Assembly (NCBI RefSeq): GCF_901001165.1 | Contig: NC_042963.1 | Coordinates: forward strand, 43,696,005-43,760,004 | Direction of reading: 5' to 3' | Length of the DNA stretch: 64,000 nt | From: Salmo trutta | Taxonomy: Eukaryota; Chordata; Actinopteri; Salmoniformes; Salmonidae | Shown here: one piece after another, positions 47,400-59,600 of the stretch | How positions within the stretch are numbered: the first letter of the stretch is position 1 | Layout of the letters: each line of letters starts with the position of its first letter | Notes under the pieces: generated by a model | Databases searched by the model: none | What the model saw: only the letters and a program-made list of their open reading frames with translations | What the model was told of the DNA's origin: nothing | Made by a program: the position numbers and the translations under genes

Positions 47400-47936
47400 T
47401 CTCCGGCACCTGAGTTAGGAAGGTCGGATTCACGTTTATCGTCGAAGGAATGAGCATTACACCGAGGCCTGTACTCTGGAGCGGGATCGATTTGGAGATG
47501 GAGGGTCCGTCATGGTCTGGGGCGGTGTGTCACAGCATCATTGGACTGAGCTCGTTGTCATTGCAGGCAATCTCAACACTGTGCGTTACAGGGAAGACAT
47601 CCTCCTCCCTCATGTGGTACCCTTCCTGCAGGCTCATCCTAACATGACCCTCCAGCATGACAATGCCACCAGCCATACTGCTTGTTCTGTGCGGGATTTC
47701 CTGCAAGACAGGAATGTCAGTGTTCTGCCATGGCCAGCGAAGAGCCCGGATCTCAATCCCATTGAGCACGTCTGGGACCTGTTGGATCGGAGGGTGAGGG
47801 CTAGGGCCATTCCCCACAGAAATGTCCGGGAACTTGCAGGTACCTTGGTGGAAGAGTGGGGTAACATCTCACAGCAAGAACTGGCACATCTTGTGCAGTC
47901 CATGAGGAGGAGATGCACTGCAGTACTTTTTCTTTT
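47400..47936 (+). pseudogene. Tc1-like transposase, C-terminal half
   Basis: Open from about 47490 through GGSVMVWGGVSQHHWTE, MTLQHDNATSHTACSV, PAKSPDLNPIEHVWDL and LVEEWGNISQQELAHLVQSM, carrying the second Asp and the third acidic residue of DD34E. The N-terminal DNA-binding part is missing and the C terminus runs into a SINE. Confidence 0.85.
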
Positions 47937-48128
47937 TTAAATTGAACCTTTATTTAACTTGGCAAAGTAGTTAAGAACAAATTCTTATTACAATGACGGA
48001 CTTGGAACAGTGGGTTAACTGCCTTGTTCAGGGGCAGAATGACATATTTTTACCTTGTCAGCTCGCGTATTCGATCTAGCAACCTTTCGGTTATTGGCCC
48101 AACACTCTAACCACTAGGCTACCTACAG
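47937..48128 (-). mobile_element. tRNA-derived SINE
   Basis: The same family as 17725-17910 in reverse orientation: tttatttaacttggcaaagt ... tgccttgttcaggggcagaa ... ctctaaccactaggctacct. It is inserted at the 3' end of the Tc1-like transposase. Confidence 0.85.
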
Positions 48129-48520
48129 CTGGTGGCCACACCAGATACTGACTGTTACCTTTGATTTTGACCCCCCTTTGTTCAGGGACACATTATTCCA
48201 TTTATGTTAGTCATATGTCTGTGGAATTTGTTCAGTTCATGTCTCAGTTGTTGAATCTTGTTATGTTCATATAAATATTTACACATGTTAAGTTTGCTGA
48301 AAATAAACGCAGTTGACAGTGAGAGGACGTTTCTTTTTTTGCTGAGTTTATGTATCATTAATGTTGTTTGTTTAGATGTCAATCATGTGTGTATTGTGAA
48401 GCCAAATTGTGTGGACAATAACGGCCAGGATTTTATTCAAGACACGTTATAGAGCAGCGAACTGGACAATGCACCTTTTACAACCATTCACAGTTAATGA
48501 CCTTGTGCCATGAGACTCAC

Positions 48521-48694
48521 CCAGAACTTGACCAGGAAGAAAGAGTTGTGAGGGCCCTTTCCAAAGAGCTCCTTCAGTCCTCCCTTCTTCTCTGGGAACT
48601 TGTCGTAGATCTGACGGATGTCCACAGCCTCCAGTAGGGCATCGCTGTACGAGTAGTCGGTCTGTCCAATGCTCACAAACAGGTGTTTGTTGTA
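48521..48694 (-). CDS. tead1: TEAD1 coding exon
   Basis: 58 codons: YNKHLFVSIGQTDYSYSD, ALLEAVDIRQIYDKFPEK, KGGLKELFGKGPHNSFFLVK, FW. Acceptor ctctcatcag, donor tgg|gtgagt, both phase 0. The DIRQIYDKFPEKKGGLKELF block is an almost invariant part of the TEAD YAP/TAZ-binding domain. The YNKHLFV start following RDPDS of the upstream exon is the expected junction. Confidence 0.97.
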
Positions 48695-48770
48695 CTGATG
48701 AGAGAGAAAACAGCCGGTTTAGATAGATTACTTCTATTAGCATTATTTTAGTACTTCTCCATTACCCTAA

Positions 48771-48896
48771 GAGCTGGTTCCCCAGACACAGATTGAGCCT
48801 GGTCCTGGACTAAAAATTGTTTTCTATAGATGATCTCCATTGAGAATGATTTTTAGTCCAGGACTAGAGTTAATCTACATCTGGGAAGCCGGCTCT
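48771..48896. mobile_element. Palindromic MITE
   Basis: gagctggttccccagacaca and its inverse (tctgggaagccggctct) bound 126 bp whose inner parts (ggtcctggactaaaaa / tttttagtccaggactag) are also complementary. It would form one long hairpin. Confidence 0.8.
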
Positions 48897-49788
48897 AAAA
48901 CATATATTTTTTTAAATCTAAAAACACTAGTATTGTGTTGTCATAACAAATGTATTAATATATATATCGTTGATGTCACGTAGATTGATACGTTTTCATT
49001 TATAAAGCCCTTTTACAAAAAGTCTTAACATCATTACTAAAATTTAGACATTCGAGTTATCACGCCCAGTCTCAGAGATGGCTAACCCTGGAAATTATTT
49101 TGGTTCGCATAGCCTATTACCGACTTTTGGTCGACCAAAAGTTGTCTGTTCTTTTGACCAATCAATTGCTAAATTTTTTTCCGTGTATTTTTCCATATAT
49201 AGACACACCCTATGTGTTTTAATGAGATCAACTATGTGAATTGATGCTTCAAGCTTACGGTTTGATGCCTCAAGGGGGTGCCAGAGATCTAGATAACCAG
49301 AAGAAAAAACCTGAAAAAATGATTCTCCTTCTGCTCCTGCTGGCTTTCGCAGATTCTGCCATTACTCTCCTGAAGTTGCCGGTAATAGGCTATACGAAGA
49401 GTCAGCAACCTTTCTCATGTGGAATGCCAATTTATCTTACCATTTATCTACCGATCTGCGTGCCAGTTTCGTGAAACAGTTTCTCAAAATCATTGTCATA
49501 TGGTTAACCAAATTTATATCCAAATCTTCTTGCGCTTCACGGAGCAGTGCATAGCTGTTGTCAAGGAAGTGAGTTTGTGTTTATACAAGATGTACCGCCC
49601 CCACCTACCTTCAACCAATCATGTTAATGCGGAGCTATACAAAGCCCTCCGCATTGTTACAAAATTTGGGAGGTGCATGGCTATGTAGTACAGAGCTCAA
49701 AATTTGTACCTCCATATGGAGCATCCGACCACATTTTCCAATCAAGCATAAATTGGCTTTTACTCTAGGCCTCCACAATGGATGGGCG

Positions 49789-49791
<3 letters not shown>

Positions 49792-49845
<54 letters not shown>
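49792..49845. repeat. (AT)n microsatellite
   Basis: An uninterrupted AT run of about 54 bp next to a Tc1-like end. Confidence 0.95.
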
Positions 49846-49849
<4 letters not shown>

Positions 49850-49852
49850 ACA

Positions 49853-50700
49853 CACACTACCATTCAAAAGTTTGGGGTCACAAATGTTTTTAAATAAAAA
49901 CATTTGTACATTAAAATTAAATCAAATTGATCAGAAATACAGTGTTGACATTTTTGTAAATGACTATTGTAGTTGGAAACGGCTGATGAATTTTTTTATA
50001 AATTATCATTTAAAAAAATATATATTTTCACCCTTTTTTCTCCCCAATTTTTAGTAGTAGTTACAGTCTTGTCTCATCGCTGCAACTCCCGTACGGACTC
50101 GGGAGAGGCGAAGGTCAAGAGCCGTGCGTCCTCCGAAACACAACCCCACAACCGACACTGCTTCTTGACACAATGCTCATCCAACCCGGAAGCCAGCCGC
50201 ACCAATGTGTCGGAGGAAACACCGTACACCTGACGACCGTGTCAGCGTGCACTGCGCCCGGCCCGCCACAGGAGTCGCTAGTGCGCGATGAGACAAAGAT
50301 ATCCCTGCCGGCCAAATTGTGCACCACCCCATGGGTCTCCCGGTCGCGGCCGGTTGCGACAGAGCCTGGACTCGAACCCAGAATCTCTAGTGGCACAGCT
50401 AGCACTGCACTGCGCCACCCGGGAGGCCCCCAAGGAAATGGCAGATTTTTTTTATGGAATATCTACATAGGCGTAGAGAGGCCCATTATCAGCAACCATT
50501 ACTCCTGTGTTCCAATGGCACGTTGTGTTAGCTAATCCAAGTTTATCATTTTCAGTCTATTCTTGTTCTGAGAAATGAAGGCTATTCCATGAGAGAAATT
50601 GCCAAGAAACTGAAGATCTTGTACAAAGCTGTGTACTACTCCCTTCACAGAATAGCGCAAACTGGCTCTAACCAGAATAGAAAGAGGAGTGGGAGGCCCG
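49853..50700 (+). mobile_element. Tc1-like fragment with SINE insertion
   Basis: Left end cactaccattcaaaagtttg. After the SINE, 50556-50699 encodes a helix-turn-helix fragment (NEGYSMREIAKKLKILYK, QTGSNQNRKRSGRPG). The rest of the transposase is missing and an AT run separates it from the next Tc1. Confidence 0.75.
50005..50430 (-). mobile_element. tRNA-derived SINE, long type
   Basis: On the - strand: ggggcctcccgggtggcgca (A-box region), ctgggttcgagtccag (B-box), then a GC-rich body (ggtcgtcaggtgtacggtgt, cggactcgggag... region) and a tail near ccccaatttttagtag. The GC-rich body stands out from AT-rich surroundings. It is a SINE, not a functional tRNA gene. Confidence 0.8.
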
Positions 50701-50725
50701 GTGTGTATATATATATATATATATA

Positions 50726-52294
50726 CACTGCTCAAAAAAATAAAGGGAACACTAAAATAACACATCCTACATCTGAATGAAAGAAATAATCTTATTAAAT
50801 ACTTTTTTCTTTACATAGTTGAATGTGCTGACAACAAAATCACACAAAAATAATCAATGGAAATCCAATTTATCAACCCATGGAGGTCTGGATTTGGAGT
50901 CACTCAAAATTGAAGTGGAAAACCACACTACAGGCTGATCCAACTTTGATGTAATGTCCTTAAAACGAGTCAAAATGAGGCTCAGTAGTGTGTGTGGCCT
51001 CCACGTGCCTGTATGAACTCCCTACAACGCCTGGGCATGCTCCTGATGAGGTGGCAGATGGTCTCCTGAGGGATCTCCTCCCAGACCTGGACAAAAGCAT
51101 CCGCCAACTCCTGGACAGTCTGGGGTGCAACGTGGCGTTGGTGGATGGAGCGAGACATGATGTCCCAGATGTGCTCAATTGGATTCAGGTCTGGGGAACG
51201 GGCGGGCCAGTCCATAGCATCAATGCCTTCCTCTTGCAGGAACTGCTGACACACTCCAGCCACATGAGGTCTAGCATTGTCTTGCATTAGGAGGAACCCA
51301 GGGCCAACCGCACCAGCATATGGTCTCACAAGGGGTCTGAGGATCTCATCTCGGTACCTAATGGCAGTCAGGCTACTTCTGGCGAGCACATGGAGGGCTG
51401 TGCGGCCCCCCAAAGAAATGCCACCCCACACCATGACTGACCCACCGCCAAACCAGTCATGCTGGAGGATGTTGCAGGCAGCAGAACGTTCTCCACGGCA
51501 TCTCCAGACTCTGTCACGTCTGTCACATGTGCTCAGTATGAACCTGCTTTCATCTGTGAAGAGCACAGGGCGCCAGTGGCGAATTTGCCAATCTTGGTGT
51601 TCTCTGGCAAATGCCAAACGTCCTGCACGGTGTTGGGCTGTAAGCACAACCCCCACCTGTGGACGTCGGGCCCTCATACTACACTCATGGAGTCTGTTTC
51701 TGACCGTTTGAGCAGACACATGCACATTTGTGGCCTGCTGGAGGTCATTTTGCAGGGCACTGGCAGTGCTCCTCCTGCTCCTCCTTGCACAAAGGCGGAG
51801 GTAGCGGTCCTGATGCTGGGTTGTTGCCCTCCTACGGCCTCCTCCACGTCTCCTGATGTACTGGCCTGTCTCCTGGTAGCGCCTCCATGCTCTGGACACT
51901 ACGCTGACAGACACAGCAAACCTTCTTGCCACAGCTCGCATTGATGTGCCATCCTGGATGAGCTGCACCACTTGTGTGGGTTGTAGACTCCATCTCATGC
52001 TACCACTAGAGTGAAAGCACCGCCAGCATTCAAAAGTGACCAAAACATCAGCCAGGAGCATAGGAACTGAGAAGTGGTCTGTGGTCACCACCTGCAGAAC
52101 CACTCCTTTATTGGGGGTGTCTTGCTAATTGCCTATAATTTCCACCTGTTGTCTATTCCATTTGCACAACAGCATGTGAAATGTATTGTCAATCAGTGTT
52201 GCTTCCTAAGTGGACAGTTTGATTTCACAGAAGTGTGATTGACTTGGAGTTACATTATGTTGTTTAAGTGTTCCCTTTATTTTTTTGAGCAGTG
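50726..52294 (-). mobile_element. Tc1-like element, apparently complete (1569 bp)
   Basis: Perfect ends cactgctcaaaaaaataaag and its inverse, each followed by ggaacact, flanked by TA on both sides. One open transposase gene fills the interior. It lies in a TEAD1 intron in the same orientation as TEAD1. Confidence 0.95.
50982..51998 (-). CDS. Tc1/mariner-like transposase, intact DD34E
   Basis: 338 aa from the ATG at 51998 to a TAA/TAG-type stop just below 50982. Cut-and-paste transposase of the Tc1 group. The N-terminal helix-turn-helix pair is about residues 5-60 (VVQLIQDGTSMRAVARRF) with an Arg-rich hook (RRRGGGRRR). Catalytic D149 (VLFTDESRF), D240 (LLMQDNARPH) and E275 (SPDLNPIEHIW) give exactly 34 residues between the last two. 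No frameshift or stop is seen, and the length is normal for the group (about 340). The open frame continues upstream to 52103, but that start lacks family similarity. The element's intact ends make it a candidate for recent activity. Whether it is active cannot be told from sequence alone. Confidence 0.93.
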   Translation of the reverse strand: MRWSLQPTQVVQLIQDGTSMRAVARRFAVSVSVVSRAWRRYQETGQYIRRRGGGRRRATTQHQDRYLRLCARRSRRSTASALQNDLQQATNVHVSAQTVRNRLHECSMRARRPQVGVVLTAQHRAGRLAFAREHQDWQIRHWRPVLFTDESRFILSTCDRRDRVWRCRGERSAACNILQHDWFGGGSVMVWGGISLGGRTALHVLARSSLTAIRYRDEILRPLVRPYAGAVGPGFLLMQDNARPHVAGVCQQFLQEEGIDAMDWPARSPDLNPIEHIWDIMSRSIHQRHVAPQTVQELADAFVQVWEEIPQETICHLIRSMPRRCREFIQARGGHTHY

Positions 52295-52619
52295 TATATT
52301 TGTTACTGCTCAACTAAAACAATCTTGGTCGACCAACAGCCTAACGAACAAACAATCAACCAGTCGACTAATTGAGGTCAGCACTAAATCAGCTTAGTTT
52401 TTTTTGCAACTTATTTGTTGAACAATCTTTGATGTTTTGTTGCCTCTAGGCCAATTCAGAATGATAACATTTTTACTGATGGTCTTTGTTATTCTTTCTG
52501 CTTGCATTTTGTATTTTCATTTTGACGTGTGTATTTTCTGTAATTGATGTAATTCAGGGCTCATTTGTAAAAGAGACCTTGGAAATGATTTTACTTCATT
52601 GTAACATTGCCCAGACATA

Positions 52620-54110
52620 CAGTGTCTTCGGAAAGTATTCAGACCCCTTGACTTTTTCCACATTTTGTTAGGTTACAGCCCCTTACGCTAAAATAGATTA
52701 AATCGTTTTTCCCCCCTCATCAAACTACACACACAATAACCCATGATGACAAAGCACATTTAAAGAAATTAAATGTAACATTCACATAAGTATTCAGACC
52801 CTTTACTCAGTACTTTGTTTAAGCACCTTCGGCAGCAAGAACAGCATCGAGTCTTCTTGGGTATGACTTTACACTTGTATTTGGGGAGTTTCTCCCATTC
52901 TTCTCTGCAGATCCTCTCAAGCTCTGTCAGGTCTCTCCAGAGATGTTCAATTGGGTTCAAGTCCGTGCTCTGGCTGGGCCACTCAAGGACATTCAGAGAC
53001 TTATCCCGAAGCCACTCCTGTGTTGTCTTGGCTGTGTGCTTAGGGTCATTGTCCTGTTGGAAGCTGAACCTTCACCCCAGTCTGAGGTCTGGAGCAGGTC
53101 TTCATCAAGGACCTCTGTACTTTGCTCCATTCATCTTTCCCTCGAACCTGACTAATCTCCCAGTCCCTGCCGCTGAAAAACATCCCCACAGCATGATGCT
53201 GCCACCACCATGCTTCACCGTAGGGATAGTGGCAGGTTTCCACCAGACATGACGCTTGGAATTCAGGCCAAAGAGTTCAAGCTTGGTTGCATCAGACCAG
53301 AGAATCTTATTTCTCATGGTCTGAGAGTCTTTAGGTGCCTTTTGGCAAACTCCATACGGGCTGTCATGTGCCTTTTACTGAGGAGTGGCTTCCATCTGGC
53401 CACTCTACCATAAAGGCCTGATTGGTGGAGTGCTGCAGAGATGGTTGTCCTTCTGGAAGGTTCTCCCATCTCCACAGAGTAGCTCTGTCAGAGTGACCAT
53501 CGGGTTCTTGGTTACCTCCCTGACCAAGATCCTTCTCCACTGATTGCTCAGTTTGGCTGGTCGGCCGGCTCTAGGAAGAGTCTTGGTGGTTCCAAACTTC
53601 TTCCATTTAAGAATGAGGGAGGCCACTATGTTCTTGGGGACCTTCAATGCTGCAGAAATGTTTTGGTACCCTTCCCCAGATCTGTGCCTCGACACAATCC
53701 TGTCTCTGAGCTCTACGGACAATTCCTTCGACCTCATAGCTTGTTTTTGCTCTGATATGCACTGTCTACTGTGGGACCTTATATAGACAGGTGTGTGTCT
53801 TTCCAAATCATGTCCAATCAATTGAATTTACCACAGGTTGACTCCAATCAAGTTATGGAAACAAGATGCACCTGAGCTCAATTTCAAGTCTCATAGCAAA
53901 GGGTCTGAACACTTATGTAAATAAGGTATTTCTGTTTTTTATTTTAAATAAATTTGCAAAAATGTCTGAAAACCTGTTTTCGCTTCGTCATTATGGGGTA
54001 TTGTTTATAGATTGCTCAGGATGTTTTTTTTTTATATCCATTTTAGAATAAGGTTGTAACGTAAAAAATTTGGAAAAGTCAAGGGGTCTGAATACTTTCC
54101 GAAGGCACTG
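52620..54110 (-). mobile_element. Tc1-like element
   Basis: Left cagtgtcttcggaaagtatt, right (inverse) cagtgccttcggaaagtatt, flanked by TA. It belongs to the same family as 40432, in inverted orientation, and carries a broken transposase on the - strand. Confidence 0.93.
52770..53737 (-). pseudogene. Tc1-like transposase remnant
   Basis: ATG 53737 gives MRSKELSVELRDRIVSRHRS, then VPKNIVASLILKWKKFGT and TLPRAGRPAKLS, and stops at about 53405. Other frames continue with ILWSDATKLELFGLNSKR (Glu after the first Asp changed to Ala), FQQDNDPKHTAKTTQ-type sequence near 53050, and STDLNPIEHLWRDL near 52960. Dead through several frameshifts. Confidence 0.88.
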
Positions 54111-54326
54111 TAGCAGTATAAACACTGGTCTAGGATAGCTCACTAACCCAAGATAATGTCAGCTGTTGTAAAAATGCAATAGCTAACAAATAGTGACAAA
54201 ATGACAAACTGGATATACAGGTAACTGCCAAAATAAAGGAAAGACTTGAGTAAATGAGGGATACAAAGTATATTGTAAGCAGCTGCTTCCATACAGGTGT
54301 GGATCCTGAGTTAATTAAGCATTTAA

Positions 54327-55747
54327 CCTCTCTAGGGTAGGGGGCAGTATTTTCACGGCCGGATGAAAAACGTACCCAAATTAAACGGCCTACTACTCGG
54401 GCCCAGGAAATAGAATATGCATATTATATTTGGATAGAAAACCATCGGAAGTTTCTAAAACTGTTTGAATGATGTCTGTGAGTATAACAGAACTCATATG
54501 GCAGGCAAAAACCTGAGAAAAATCAAACCAGGAAGTGAGAATTCTGGTGCTTGTAGTCCTTTCAAGCCATTGCCTATCAAACACACAGTGACTTAGGGTT
54601 CATTTTGCACTTCCTAAGGCTTCCACTAGATGTCAGCAGTCTTTAGAAAGTTGTTTGAGGCGTCTATGATGAACAGAGAGCGAACAGAGGAAGTTGGAAG
54701 TTGTTGACTCAGGAAGGTACTGGCGTTCATTGGCTCGCATTCACGTGGGAGTTAGCTGTGTTCCAAAACGTTTTTCAAGACATTGCAATCGTCCGGTTGG
54801 AATATTATTGAAGTTCTAAGTGATAAAGGCCCTAAAGATTGATGCTATACAACGTTTGACATGTTTGAACGAACGTAAATATAACTTTTTTTACTTTTCG
54901 TCGAAACATTTTCCACGCGCTTCCTACACTTGGAGTAGCTAACTGAACGCGCTAACAACAAGGAGCTATTTGGACATAAATTATGGACTTTATCGAACAA
55001 AGCAACAGTTATTGTGGACCTGGGATTCCTGGAAGTGCCTTCTGATGAAGATCAAAGGTAAGTGAATATTTCTAATGCTATTTATGATTTTAGATGACTC
55101 CAAAATGGCGGGTATCTGTATTGCCTGGTGTATTTTTCTGAGCGCAGTACTCAGATTATTGCAAAGTGTGCTTTCCTAGTGAAGCTTTTTTGAAATCTGT
55201 CACAGCGTTTGCATAAAGGAGATGTTCATCTATAATTCTCTGAATAACAGTTTAATATTTTATCAACGTTTATGGTGAGTATTTTTGTAAATTGTTGTGC
55301 TGATTCACCGGGAGTATTGGAGGCAAAATATTTTCTGAACATCATGCGCCAATGTAAAATGGGGTTTATGGATATAAATATGAACTTTATAGAACAAAAA
55401 ATGCATGTATTGTGTAACATGATGTCCTAGGAGTGTCATCTGATGAAGATCGTCAAAGGTTAGTGCATAATTTTAGCTGGTTTTCTGGTTTTTGTGACGC
55501 CTGTCCTTGCTAGGAAAATGGCTGTGTGCTTTTTCTTGTGTTGGAACTGTCCTAACATAATCTAACTTTATGCTTTCGCCATAAAGCCTTTTTGAAATCG
55601 GACAATGTGGTTACATTATGGAGACGTGTACCTTTAAAATGGTGTAAAATAGTCCTTTGTTTGAGAACTTTGAATTATGACATTGTGTGGTTTTGAATTT
55701 GGCGCTCTGATATTTCACTGGCTGTTGAATAGTGTGAACCGTGGGTG
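54327..55747. mobile_element. 1.42-kb TTAA-flanked element, unclassified
   Basis: Inserted in the Tc1 remnant with TTAA on both sides (54323-54326, 55748-55751). Without it, the host reads smoothly as attaagcatTTAAcatcctat. TTAA targeting suggests the piggyBac superfamily, but the ends (cctctctaggg, inverse cacccacgg) are only weakly inverted. No long ORF. Related sequence is a common salmonid repeat from memory. Confidence 0.6.
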
Positions 55748-55839
55748 TTAACATCCTATCATGCTTAGGTTAGAGTCTAATATAAAAATGCCCAGTTGCC
55801 CATTATTTTGGCTACCATTGCTAGAAGAGATCTGTTATT

Positions 55840-56063
55840 TTGAAAGAGGGGTCTCAAAGGAGCATAGGGGGTTTAAAAGTTGTGTGTGAACACTTATGGG
55901 AGATTCTGGTGCGGCGCCTGAGACGGCATTTTCCACCACCCTCAATGATGGAAATTCTTGTGGAAGAATGGTGTCGCATCCCTCCAAAAGTGTTCCAGAC
56001 ACTTGTAGACTCTATGCCAAGGCACAGTGAAGCTTTCTGGCTCGTGGTGCCCCAACACCCTAC
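55840..56063 (+). pseudogene. Tc1-like transposase C-terminal fragment
   Basis: WEILVRRLRRHFPPPSMM, EILVEEWCRIPPKVFQTLV and DSMPRHSEAFWLV match the C-terminal end of Tc1-type transposases (compare LVEEWGNISQQELAHLVQSM at 47850). Confidence 0.75.
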
Positions 56064-56123
56064 TAAGATACTTTATGTTGGTGTTTCCTTTATTTTGGCA
56101 CATACCTGTATGTTCCAGAGTCA

Positions 56124-56489
<366 letters not shown>

Positions 56490-56574
56490 TCACTATCCAC
56501 CGTTTACTGACACTAGGCAATCCAATATGGCGTAGCAGTGCAGACGTGTTGTCATTGTCCCATGTAAAAAAAAT

Positions 56575-56615
56575 TATATATATATATATATTTTTTGTAT
56601 ATATATATATATATT
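56575..56615. repeat. AT microsatellite
   Basis: Two TA runs separated by a short T-rich spacer. Confidence 0.9.
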
Positions 56616-56654
56616 CAATATAATAAATCTCTTTTTCCATTTTTAAATTAAATA

Positions 56655-59600
56655 TACCTTCCGGCAACCCGCCTCACCCAATGTGATACGGATCTGCTAT
56701 TTTTAGACCTTATAGCTAGAACCTCCATCAGAAGCTAGCCATCAGATGCTAACCAGCTAATTAGACCAGCTAATTAGCTACTAGCTATTTAGTCATTGTT
56801 AGCCACTGCTAGCGGCCTTTACCTTTAGCTCAGACACTAGCCGCTTTTAGCCTGGATAATACCCACCAGTCTGCACAACGCGATATCAACCCTGAGCATA
56901 TCGGACTGCTTTTCTCCACTACATCACTAGATTCCTGCCATAATCTCCGGACCATTACTCCAGATCATCGCAGCTAGCGAGCTGCTACCAAGTGGCCCAG
57001 CCCCGAAGCTGCCGTAGTAATTCCGTCCGATGTGCCCTCAACCGGCCTTTGTCGGACATCGGTGAAGACACTTCTGCTAGCCCCGGCCTGCTAACTTTAT
57101 GAACGCCGTGTCCCCCGCTTTCTAGCGTAGTAACGACTACCTAGCGGCTTCCCTGTTTCATCTATTGCTGTTCACTGGACCCTATGATCACCTGGCTCCA
57201 TAGCTGATGCCTGCTGGACTGTTCATTAATCACGGTACTCCATTTTTGTTTATTTTGTTTATCTGTCGGCCCCAGCCTCGAACTCAGGCCCCGTGTGTAG
57301 TTAACTGACCCTCTCTGCCCATTCATCGCCATTTTACCTGTTGTTGTTGTCTTACCCATTGTTGTCTTAGCTAGCTCTCCCAATCAACACCTGTGATTGC
57401 TTTATGCATCGCTTTGTCTCTCTCTAATGTCAATATGCCTTGTATACTGTTGTTTAGGGTAGTTATCATTGTTTTATTTTACTGCGGAGCCCCTAGGCTC
57501 ACTCAATATGCCTCAGATACCTCTTTTGTCCCACCTCCCACACATGCGGTGACCTCACCTAGCATAACTAGTGCCTCCAGAGATGCAATCTCCCTTAAAG
57601 TCAATCAGTGCCTAGGTTTACCTCCACTGTACCCACACCCTACCATACTCTTGTCTGTACATTAATCCCTGAATCTATTCTACCACGCCCAGAAATCTGC
57701 TCCTTTAATTCACTGCCCCAACGCACCAGACGACCAGTTTTGATAGCCTTTAGCTGTACTCTGTTCCTCGGGTGATGTAGAGGTTAACCCAGGCCCTGTG
57801 TGTCCCCAGGCACTCTCATTTGTTGACTTCTGTAACTGTAAAAGCCTTGGTTTCATGCATGTTAACATCATTTGGTTTTACTCACTGCTTTAGCACACTC
57901 CGCCAACCCTGATGTCCTTGCCGTGTCTGAATCCTGGTTTAGGAAGACCACCAAAAATTCTGAGATTTCCATCCCCAACTACAACTTTTCCATCAAGATA
58001 GAACTCCCAAATGGGGAGGACTTGCAATCTACTGCGGAGATAGCCTGCAAAGTTCTGTCATACTTTCCAGGTCTATGCCCAAACAGTTCGAGCTTCTAAT
58101 TTTAAAAATGAATCTCTCCAGAAATAAGTCTCTCACTGTTGCCGCCTGTTATAGATCCCCCCTCAGCTCCCAGCTGTGCCCTGGACACCATATGTGAATT
58201 GATTGCCCCCCATCTATCTTCAGAGTTCGTTCTGTTAGGTGACCTAAACTGGGATATGCTTAACACCCCGGCCGTCCTACAATCTAAACTAGATGCCCTC
58301 AATCTCACACAAATTATCAAGGAACCCACCAGGTACAACCCTAAATCCGTAAACATGGGCACCCTCATAGATATTATCCTGACCAACTTGCCCTCCAAAT
58401 ACACCTCTGCTGTTTTCAATCAGGATCTCAGCGATCACTGCCTCATTGCATGCATCCGTAATGGGTCCGTGGTCAAACGCTCCCTAAAAACACTTCTGCA
58501 AGCAGGCCTTTCTAATCGACCTGGCCCGGGTATCCTGGAAGGATATTGACCTCGTCCCGTCAGTAGAAGATGCCTGGTTGTTCTTTAAAAGTAATTTCCT
58601 CCCCATCTTAAATAAGCATGCCCCTTTCAAAAAATGTAGAACTAAGAACAGATATAGCCCTTGGTTCACTCCAGACCTGACTGCCCTCGACCAGCACAAA
58701 AACATCCTGTGCCGTACTGCACTAGCATCGAATAGTCCCCGCGATATGCAACTTTTCAGGGAAGTCAGGAACCAATACACACAGTCTGTTAGGAAAGCAA
58801 AGGCTAGCTTTTTCAAACAGAAATTTCAAACCTGTAGCTCTAACTCCAAAAAGTTCCGGGACACTGTAAAGTCCATGGAGAATAAGAGCACCTCCTCCCA
58901 GCTGCCCACTGCACTGAGGCTAGGAAACACTGTCACCACCGATAAATCCACGATAATTGAGAATTTCAATAAGCATTTCTCTATGGCTGGCCATGCTTTC
59001 CTCCTGGCTACCCCAACCCCGGCCAACAGCGGCGCACCCCCCGCAGCTACTTGCCCAAGCCTCCCCAGCTTCTCCGTCACGCAAATCCAGATAGCAGATG
59101 TTCTGAAAGAGCTGCAAAAGTTGGACCCCTATAAATCAGCTGCGCTAGACAATCTGGACCCTCTCTTTCTAAAATTATCCTCAGCCATTTTTGCAAACCC
59201 TATTACTAGTCTGTTCAACCTCTCTTTCGTATCATCCGAGATTCCTAAAGATTGGAAAGCTGCCGTGGTCATCCCCCTCTTCAAAGGGGGGAGACACTCT
59301 AGACCCAAACTGTTACAGACCTATATCCATCCTGCCCTGCCTTTCTAAAGTCTTCGAACGCCAAGTTAACAAACAGATCACTGACCATTTTGAATCCCAC
59401 CGTACCTTCTCCGCTGTGCAATCTGGTTTCCGAGCTGGTCACGGGTGCACCTCAGCCACGCTGAAGGTACTAAACAATATCATAACCGCCATCGATAAAA
59501 GACAGTACTGTGCAGCCGTCTTCATCGACCTGGCCAAGGCTTCGGCGATGTCATTTACAAAATAGCCACCAACACTCTACTCAGAAAACTGGATGCAGTC

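Larger units (their letters stand above)
47357..48348 (+). mobile_element. Tc1-like element, 5'-truncated, with SINE insertion
   Basis: The central and C-terminal transposase is followed by a SINE (47937-48128) and then the right end, aaacgcagttgacagtg ... tctttttttgctgagttta (inverse of the family left end with ctcagcaaaaaaaga). The same family is split by a LINE at 20399. Confidence 0.8.
42952..48520 (-). other. TEAD1 intron with repeats
   Basis: A 5.6-kb intron holding Tc1-like fragments, a hAT-like non-autonomous element, SINE pieces, a LINE tail and a CA microsatellite, listed separately. Confidence 0.85.
54218..56108 (+). mobile_element. Tc1-like remnant with nested insertion
   Basis: The ends caggtaactgccaaaataaa and (inverse) caggtatgtgccaaaataaa are flanked by TA. 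It is mostly deleted, keeping only a C-terminal transposase piece, and is split by a TTAA-flanked element. Confidence 0.85.

Noticed and set aside
50340..50430. tRNA-like sequence with A and B boxes
   Set aside because: Part of a SINE with a long non-tRNA body; not a functional tRNA gene.
51999..52103. N-terminal extension of the transposase ORF to a start at 52103
   Set aside because: No similarity to Tc1 N termini. The ATG at 51998 begins the helix-turn-helix region at the expected distance.
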